Assembly (NCBI GenBank): GCA_003268905.1
Contig: QLTU01000006.1
Span: forward strand, 62,001-126,000
DNA: 64,000 nucleotides
Direction: 5' to 3'
Source: Acidovorax defluvii
GTDB taxonomy: Bacteria > Pseudomonadota > Gammaproteobacteria > Burkholderiales > Burkholderiaceae_C
The notes under the pieces: model-generated
What the model was told of the DNA's origin: nothing
Seen by the model: only the letters and a program-made list of their open reading frames with translations
Databases searched by the model: none
Shown: in pieces, positions 58,919 to 64,000 of the stretch
How positions within the stretch are numbered: the stretch's first letter is position 1
How the letters are laid out: every line of letters begins with the position of its first letter
Translations under genes and position numbers: made by a program

Positions 58919-58942
58919 GAAATGCCCGGTTTATAATTCTAT

Positions 58943-58972
58943 ATGCGAACATTTGTTCATTATACGAACAAA
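58943..58972. promoter_or_regulatory. three-half-site operator between pcaR and pcaI
   Basis: Three similar half-sites: ATGCGAACA (58943-58951), inverted TGTTCATTAT (58954-58963) and direct ATACGAACA (58962-58970). They make two overlapping dyads, GAACATTTGTTC (58947-58958) and TTTGTTC/GAACAAA (58952-58972). PcaU and PobR of Acinetobacter are known to use three repeats. TATAAT at 58932-58937 (plus) and at 58964-58959 (minus) flank or overlap it. Confidence 0.75.
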
Positions 58973-59010
58973 TTGGTGGCAATTTTTTGACACTTCCCGG
59001 AAGACTTTCC

Positions 59011-59712
59011 ATGATCAACAAGATAGCGGACTCGGTGGCGCAGGCACTTGCGGGTGTGAAGGATGGCGCCACGGTGCTGATTGGCGGCTTTGGCACGGCG
59101 GGCATTCCTGACGAGCTGATCGACGGCCTGATCGCCCATGGTGCGCGCGACCTCACCATCGTGAACAACAACGCCGGCAACGCCGAGCAGGGCGTGGCGG
59201 CGCTGCTCAAGGCCGGACAGGTGCGCAAGATCATTTGCAGCTTTCCGCGCCAGGCCGACAGCTATGTGTTTGACGAGCTTTACCGCAGCGGCAAGCTGGA
59301 ACTGGAGCTGGTGCCGCAGGGCAACCTGGCCGAGCGCATCCGCGCCGCAGGTGCTGGCATTGGCGCCTTTTTCTGCCCCACGGCCTATGGCACCGAGCTG
59401 GCCGCGGGCAAAGAGACGCGCGAAATCAATGGCAAGCACTACGTGCTGGAGTACCCCATCTACGGCGACGTGGCCCTGATCAAGGCCGAAAAGGGCGACC
59501 GCTGGGGCAACCTCACCTACCGCATGTCGGCCCGCAACTTCGGCCCCGTGATGGCCACCGCCGCCAAGACCACGGTTGCCACGGTGCACGAAGTGGTGGA
59601 GCTGGGTGCACTCGATCCCGAAGCCATCGTCACGCCGGGCGTCTATGTGAGCCACGTGGTGAAGATCGCCCGCGTGGCCACCCAGGCGGGTGGCATGAAG
59701 AAATCTGCATGA
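59011..59712 (+). CDS. pcaI: 3-oxoadipate CoA-transferase subunit A
   Basis: CoA-transferase alpha subunit of 233 aa. DGATVLIGGFGTAGIPDELI (about 17-36), NNNAGNAEQGVAALL and FPRQADSYVFDELYRSGKLE are typical. It activates beta-ketoadipate with succinyl-CoA. ATG 59011 follows GGAAG by 7 nt; an in-frame TTG at 58987 is less likely. It heads pcaIJFD. Confidence 0.94.
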   Translation: MINKIADSVAQALAGVKDGATVLIGGFGTAGIPDELIDGLIAHGARDLTIVNNNAGNAEQGVAALLKAGQVRKIICSFPRQADSYVFDELYRSGKLELELVPQGNLAERIRAAGAGIGAFFCPTAYGTELAAGKETREINGKHYVLEYPIYGDVALIKAEKGDRWGNLTYRMSARNFGPVMATAAKTTVATVHEVVELGALDPEAIVTPGVYVSHVVKIARVATQAGGMKKSA

Positions 59713-59769
59713 AATTGGCCTCTGGCGCAAAAGGAGCAAGCGTGAGTAGCTATCAAAAACGTAGTAAAG
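59709..59769 (-). repeat. family A hairpin repeat, copy 8 (pcaI-pcaJ junction)
   Basis: Minus-oriented, decayed copy: plus strand reads AAATTGGCCTCTGGCGC, an AAAGGAGCAAGCG core and AGTAGCTATCAAAAACG. It supplies AAGGAG and the GTG start for pcaJ. Pairing of the hairpin arms has been largely lost. Confidence 0.65.
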
Positions 59770-60386
59770 AAGAGTTGGCCAAACGGGTGGCGCAAGACAT
59801 CCACGACGGCGCCTATGTCAACCTGGGCATCGGCCAGCCGACCCTGGTGGCCAACCACATTCCCGCGGGCCGCGAAGTCGTCCTGCAAAGCGAGAACGGC
59901 ATCCTGGGTATGGGCCCGGCGCCCGCTGCGGGCAGCGAAGACTATGACCTCATCAACGCAGGCAAGCAGCCCGTGACCCTGCTGCCCGGCGGCGCGTATT
60001 TTCACCACGCTGACAGCTTTGCCATGATGCGCGGCGGTCACCTCGACATCTGCGTGCTGGGCGCCTTTCAGGTGTCGGCCACGGGCGACCTGGCCAACTG
60101 GAGCACGGGCGAGCCCGGCGCCATTCCTGCCGTGGGCGGCGCCATGGACCTGGCCATCGGTGCCAAGCAGACCTGGGTGATGATGGACTTGCTCACCAAG
60201 CAGGGCGCCAGCAAGGTCGTGGCGCAGTGCACCTATCCGCTCACCGGCATCGGCTGCGTCAAGCGCATTTACTCCGACCTTGCCACGCTGGCCTGCACGC
60301 CGCAGGGCCTGCAGCTCATCGACAAGGTCGAAGGGCTGGAGCACGCCGAGCTCGAACGCCTTGTCGGCCTGCCCATCCAGGCCTGA
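59742..60386 (+). CDS. pcaJ: 3-oxoadipate CoA-transferase subunit B
   Basis: CoA-transferase beta subunit of 214 aa from GTG 59742, which has AAGGAG 5 nt upstream. The active-site Glu is in SENGILGMGP (Glu51). GAYVNLGIGQPTLVANHIPA is the family N-terminus. ATG 59709, which overlaps the pcaI stop, would add 11 residues read from a repeat (MKLASGAKGAS), so I prefer the GTG. Forms a heteromer with PcaI. Confidence 0.92.
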   Translation: MSSYQKRSKEELAKRVAQDIHDGAYVNLGIGQPTLVANHIPAGREVVLQSENGILGMGPAPAAGSEDYDLINAGKQPVTLLPGGAYFHHADSFAMMRGGHLDICVLGAFQVSATGDLANWSTGEPGAIPAVGGAMDLAIGAKQTWVMMDLLTKQGASKVVAQCTYPLTGIGCVKRIYSDLATLACTPQGLQLIDKVEGLEHAELERLVGLPIQA

Positions 60387-60423
60387 ATTCACCTCAATCC
60401 CGACAAACCCCCAGGAGACACCC

Positions 60424-61626
60424 ATGACCCAAGCTTTCATCTGTGACGCCATTCGCACCCCTTTCGGCCGCTACGGCGGTGCCTTGTCCAGCGTGCGCAC
60501 CGACGACCTCGGCGCCATCCCGCTCAAGGCGCTGATGGAGCGCAATCCGGGCGTGGACTGGGCCGCCGTGACCGACGTGCTTTATGGCTGCGCCAACCAG
60601 GCCGGTGAAGACAACCGCAACGTGGCGCGCATGTCGGCCCTGCTGGCTGGCCTGCCACTGGAAGTGCCCGGCGGCACCATCAACCGCCTGTGCGGCTCGG
60701 GCCTGGATGCCGTGGGCACGGCCGCGCGCGCCATCAAGGCCGGCGAGGCCGGTCTGATGATTGCCGGTGGCGTGGAAAGCATGAGCCGCGCCCCGTTTGT
60801 CATGCCCAAGGCAGAAAGCGCCTTCAGCCGCAACAACGCCGTGTATGACACCACGATTGGCTGGCGCTTCGTCAACAAGCTGATGAAGGCGCAGTACGGC
60901 GTGGATTCGATGCCCGAAACGGCCGAAAACGTGGCCACCGACTTTGGCATCGAGCGCGAGGCGCAGGACCTGATGGCCCTGAACAGCCAGCTGCGTGCCG
61001 TGGCTGCCATCGAAGCGGGCCACCTGGCGCGCGAGATCTGCCCGGTCACCATCCCGCAGAAAAAGGGCGATGCCATCGTCGTGGACACCGACGAACACCC
61101 CCGCAAGACCAGCCTGGAAGCGCTGGCCAAGCTCAAGGGCGTGGTGCGGCCTGACGGCACCGTCACGGCCGGCAACGCCAGCGGTGTGAACGACGGCGCC
61201 TGCGCGCTGCTGCTGGCCGACGAAGCCAACGCCGCCAAGTATGGCCTGACGCCGCGTGCCCGCGTGGTCGGCATGGCCACCGCCGGCGTGGCGCCGCGCA
61301 TCATGGGCTTTGGCCCCACGCCCGCCACCCTGAAGGTGCTGGCGCAAACCGGCCTCACCATTGACCACATGGACGTGATCGAGCTCAACGAAGCCTTTGC
61401 CGCGCAGGGCCTGGCCGTGCTGCGCGCCCTGGGCCTGAAAGATGACGACGCCCGTGTGAACGCCTGGGGCGGCGCCATTGCGCTGGGCCACCCGCTGGGC
61501 GCCAGCGGTGCCCGCCTGGCCACCACGGCGGTGAACCGCCTGCACGCCACCGGCGGCAAATACGCGCTGTGCACCATGTGCATTGGCGTGGGGCAGGGCA
61601 TTGCCGTGATCCTCGAACGCGTCTGA
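60424..61626 (+). CDS. pcaF: 3-oxoadipyl-CoA thiolase
   Basis: Thiolase of 400 aa that cleaves beta-ketoadipyl-CoA to succinyl-CoA and acetyl-CoA. The nucleophile Cys90 lies in INRLCGSGLDAVG; His near 356 lies in GGAIALGHPLGASGAR; Cys386 in CTMCIGVGQG. ATG 60424, 37 nt after pcaJ, follows GGAGA. Confidence 0.96.
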   Translation: MTQAFICDAIRTPFGRYGGALSSVRTDDLGAIPLKALMERNPGVDWAAVTDVLYGCANQAGEDNRNVARMSALLAGLPLEVPGGTINRLCGSGLDAVGTAARAIKAGEAGLMIAGGVESMSRAPFVMPKAESAFSRNNAVYDTTIGWRFVNKLMKAQYGVDSMPETAENVATDFGIEREAQDLMALNSQLRAVAAIEAGHLAREICPVTIPQKKGDAIVVDTDEHPRKTSLEALAKLKGVVRPDGTVTAGNASGVNDGACALLLADEANAAKYGLTPRARVVGMATAGVAPRIMGFGPTPATLKVLAQTGLTIDHMDVIELNEAFAAQGLAVLRALGLKDDDARVNAWGGAIALGHPLGASGARLATTAVNRLHATGGKYALCTMCIGVGQGIAVILERV

Positions 61627-61628
61627 CC

Positions 61629-62459
61629 GTGCCAAAACTCACCGCGCCAACACAAGCCGTGCAGACACCAACCATCGACACCCCCGGCGGGCGCTTTCGC
61701 GTGCGCCTGGACGGGCACGCTGATGCGCCGGTGCTGGTGTTTTCCAACTCGCTGGGCACGCCGCTGGAGATGTGGGACGCGCAGGCGCAGCACTTCGCCC
61801 AGACCCACCGCGTGCTGCGCTACGACACGCGCGGCCATGGCGGCAGCGTGGTGTCGCAAGGCCCCTACAGCCTGGAGCAACTCGGCGGTGATGTGCTGGC
61901 GCTGCTGGACGCGCTGGGCATTGCCAAGGCCAGCTTTTGCGGCATCTCCATGGGCGGCCTCACCGGGCTTTGGCTGGGCGTGCACGCGGGCGGGCGCCTG
62001 AACCACCTGGTGGTCTGCAACAGTGCCGCCAAAATTGGCACGGCCGAAGGCTGGCAAACCCGTGCTGCGCTGGTGCGCAACCAAGGCACCGCGGCCATGG
62101 CCGAGCTGGCCGCTTCGGCGCCCGGCCGCTGGTTCACCGAACCCTTCATTGCGGCCCAGCCCGCGCGGGTGGCCCTGGCGCAAGGCTGGATTGCAGGCAT
62201 CGCGCCCGAGGGCTATGCCGCCTGCTGCGAGGCACTGGCCCAGGCCGACCTGCGAAATGCCATTGCCGCCATTCGCGTGCCCACGTTGCTGATTGCCGGT
62301 GCCAGTGACCCGGTGACCACCGTGGCCGATGCGAAGGCCATGCAGCGGGCCATTGCCGGTGCGCGCCTGGCCGAAGTACCGGCTTCGCACCTGTCCAACC
62401 TGGAAGCACCGGCTGCGTTTGACGACGCGCTGGCCGCCTTTTTGGCCATGGGTGCCTGA
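61629..62459 (+). CDS. pcaD: 3-oxoadipate enol-lactonase
   Basis: Alpha/beta-hydrolase of 276 aa converting 3-oxoadipate enol-lactone to beta-ketoadipate. The nucleophile elbow is CGISMGGLTGLWLG (Ser near 106), oxyanion region VFSNSLGTPLEMWD and YDTRGHGGS, and the late His is in PASHLSNLEAP. The GTG start at 61629, 2 nt past pcaF, is uncertain; GTG 61659 is an alternative closer to the usual 260 aa. Confidence 0.92.
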   Translation: MPKLTAPTQAVQTPTIDTPGGRFRVRLDGHADAPVLVFSNSLGTPLEMWDAQAQHFAQTHRVLRYDTRGHGGSVVSQGPYSLEQLGGDVLALLDALGIAKASFCGISMGGLTGLWLGVHAGGRLNHLVVCNSAAKIGTAEGWQTRAALVRNQGTAAMAELAASAPGRWFTEPFIAAQPARVALAQGWIAGIAPEGYAACCEALAQADLRNAIAAIRVPTLLIAGASDPVTTVADAKAMQRAIAGARLAEVPASHLSNLEAPAAFDDALAAFLAMGA

Positions 62460-62495
62460 ACCGTTGGCGCCCCACGCCATTCACCCGCAAAAACC

Positions 62496-63224
62496 ATGAC
62501 CCAGCCCAATACCACCCCCGAGCGCGTGCTGATCACCGGCGGCGGCGCCGGCATCGGTGCTGCCATTGCCGAGCGCTGCCGTGCCGAGGGCTACCTGCCG
62601 ATCGTCATCGACCGCGTGGTGGACTCCGTGCCCGGCGCCATCCGTGCCGACCTGTCGGATGCGGCAGACACCGCGCGCGCACTGCAAGAGGCGCTGGCCA
62701 GCGGTCCCATCACGCGGCTGGTGAACAACGTGGGTGTGGTGGTGCCGGCCGATGCCGAGCACCAGACGCTGGCCGAGTTCGACCTGGCCGTTTCGCTGAA
62801 CCTGCGCTGCGCGTTTCAGTGCATGCAGGCACTGCTGCCGGGCATGAAGGCTGCGGGCTTCGGGCGCATTGTCAACATGTCCTCGCGCGCGGCGCTGGGC
62901 AAAGAGTTGCGCACCGCCTACGCCGCCACCAAGGCCGGCCTGATCGGCATGACACGCGTGTGGGCGCTGGAGCTGGGGCCGCACGGCATCACAGCCAACG
63001 CCATCGGGCCCGGCCCCATCCGCACTGCGCTGTTCGACCGTGCCAACCCGCCCGACGCCCCGCGCACCCGCGCCATCATCGAGGCCGTGCCCGTCAGGCG
63101 CATTGGCACGCCCGACGACGTGGCCCACGCCGCCAGCTACCTGCTGGATGCGCGCAGTGGTTTTGTCACGGGGCAGGTTCTGTATGTCTGCGGCGGCATG
63201 ACCGTGGGCGTGGCGGGCGTGTGA
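62496..63224 (+). CDS. SDR-family oxidoreductase
   Basis: Short-chain dehydrogenase of 242 aa. The NAD(P) motif is TGGGAGIG (14-21), NNVG follows near 85, and the catalytic Ser and YxxxK lie in NMSSRAALGKELRTAYAATK (about 127-146). The fold end has GPGPIRTALFDRANPPDAPR and GFVTGQVLYVCGG. It is in line with pcaD and may act on an aromatic or acid substrate of the same catabolic unit. Specificity unknown. Confidence 0.88.
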   Translation: MTQPNTTPERVLITGGGAGIGAAIAERCRAEGYLPIVIDRVVDSVPGAIRADLSDAADTARALQEALASGPITRLVNNVGVVVPADAEHQTLAEFDLAVSLNLRCAFQCMQALLPGMKAAGFGRIVNMSSRAALGKELRTAYAATKAGLIGMTRVWALELGPHGITANAIGPGPIRTALFDRANPPDAPRTRAIIEAVPVRRIGTPDDVAHAASYLLDARSGFVTGQVLYVCGGMTVGVAGV

Positions 63225-63349
63225 GCGCCTTGTTCACACACCTTCACCGCGCCGCCCGAACCGGCCCTTTCACCCGTCTGCTGCGTCTGGGCGCATGTTT
63301 GCCCGGCACGGCAGATTCCATTGAATCGAGAAAGACAGAGGAAACAACC

Positions 63350-64000
63350 ATGACCACTTCCACACACCGCACCTTCCTGACCGGCCGCCGCAAGGCCCTG
63401 GCTGTTTTGGCCAGCCTGGCTGCGGGCACGGCTGCCCTGCCGGGCGCCGCTTTTGCGCAGGCCGCTTATCCCGCCAAGCCTATTTCCATCGTCGTGCCCT
63501 TCTCGGCGGGCGGCACCACCGACATCCTGGCGCGCCTGGTGGGCCAATACCTCTCGACCGAGCTGGGCCAGCCGGTGGTGATTGAAAACAAGGCCGGTGC
63601 GGGCGGCAACATCGGCGGGCAATATGCTGCCAAGGCCGCGGCCGACGGCTACACCCTGTTCATGGGCACCGTGGGCACGCAGTCCATCAACGCCAGCCTG
63701 TACAAGAAGATGCCCTTTGATCCCATCAAGGACTTCGCACCGCTGACGCGCGTGGCCAATGTGCCCAACCTGCTGGTGGCCAACCCCCAGCAGCCGTTCA
63801 AAACGGTGCCCGAAATGATTGCCTATGCCAAGGCCAACCCCGGCAAGATCAACTTCGGCTCGCCCGGCAACGGCGCTTCTCCGCACCTGTCGGGTGAACT
63901 GTTCAATGCGATGGCCAAGGTCGAGCTCACGCACATTCCCTACAAGGGCAGCGCACCGGCCGTGACCGACCTGCTGGGCAACCAGATCGCCATCATGTTC
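63350..64000 (+). CDS. Bug-family (TctC) solute receptor, truncated by window end
   Basis: First 217 residues of a tripartite-tricarboxylate-transporter receptor. A signal peptide with GRRKALAVLASLAAG and a cleavage near AFA/QAA (36) precedes the mature chain YPAKPISIVVPFSAGGTTDI, ENKAGAGGNIGGQYAAKAAA and NFGSPGNGASPHLSGELF, all Bug hallmarks. AGAGGA is 8 nt before ATG 63350. Its place after pca genes suggests uptake of an aromatic acid or dicarboxylate. Confidence 0.93.
   Translation, partial: MTTSTHRTFLTGRRKALAVLASLAAGTAALPGAAFAQAAYPAKPISIVVPFSAGGTTDILARLVGQYLSTELGQPVVIENKAGAGGNIGGQYAAKAAADGYTLFMGTVGTQSINASLYKKMPFDPIKDFAPLTRVANVPNLLVANPQQPFKTVPEMIAYAKANPGKINFGSPGNGASPHLSGELFNAMAKVELTHIPYKGSAPAVTDLLGNQIAIMF

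Noticed and set aside
58987-59010. TTG 58987 as the start of pcaI
   Set aside because: ATG 59011 has a better-spaced GGAAG site and matches the usual N-terminus of the family.
1-64000. CRISPR array, prophage or genomic island
   Set aside because: No regularly spaced repeats, integrase, phage structural genes or tRNA-adjacent duplications were seen; the terminator, not an integrase, flanks the only tRNA.

Overview
The window is high-GC, densely coded DNA from the chromosome of a betaproteobacterium, most likely a member of the Comamonadaceae close to Acidovorax. This is judged from gene order and protein character, not from a database search. Supporting signs are the ruvX-pyrR-pyrB-pyrC' cluster, the thiD/rubredoxin/pilGHIJ-chpA block, the pca/Bug-receptor block, and short hairpin repeats of a kind I associate with that family. 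I see about 55 genes, one tRNA, no CRISPR array, no intact insertion sequence and no prophage. It reads as ordinary core chromosome.

Layout. 1-8.0 kb: enoyl-CoA hydratase (cut by the window edge), an M61 peptidase, DsbC and a UbiH-type hydroxylase on the minus strand; then a MOSC gene broken by a frameshift in a run of six C, ychF and rarD. 8.2-12.7 kb: a MacB-type ABC exporter (ATPase, FtsX permease, HlyD adaptor). 12.7-15.7 kb: an APH/P-loop kinase fusion with an in-frame simple-sequence tract, a YqaA membrane protein and a lipoprotein resembling a degraded VanX. 15.8-18.9 kb: dusB-fis and purH. 18.9-23.1 kb: phoD, hemL and a divergent thiD. 23.2-34.5 kb: rubredoxin, then the twitching-motility chemosensory operon pilG-pilH-pilI-pilJ-chpA and a PilU-type ATPase. 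34.5-40.9 kb: photolyase opposite yqgE-ruvX-pyrR-pyrB-pyrC'-plsC; the pyrC' product lacks the dihydroorotase metal ligands. 41-45.6 kb: divergent fbpC/fbpB iron transporter genes and a cardiolipin synthase. 46 kb: tRNA-Arg(CCU). 46.1-54.9 kb, minus strand: moxR, a GNAT acetyltransferase, a CoxE-type VWA protein, tamA and tamB. 55-58 kb: a di-haem cytochrome c, a universal stress protein and two small unknown genes. 58.1-64 kb: an IclR-type regulator facing pcaI-pcaJ-pcaF-pcaD, an SDR and a truncated Bug receptor, which together form the lower beta-ketoadipate pathway.

The signal not explained by genes is two families of interspersed repeats. Family A (eight copies, about 45-60 bp, hairpin core) sits at gene ends. 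It supplies the stop codon of hemL and of the GNAT gene, a ribosome-binding site for the VWA gene, and the start region of pcaJ. Family B (four GC-rich copies, about 75-95 bp) lies between genes, except one copy read in frame as an N-terminal extension of PyrR. Other points of interest are the three-half-site operator between the IclR regulator and pcaI, the pseudo-dihydroorotase, the degenerate VanX-like lipoprotein, the atypical ThiD active site and the lipobox on TamA. I found no clear case for a wholly new multigene system. The repeats that shape gene boundaries are the best candidate for something under-described.
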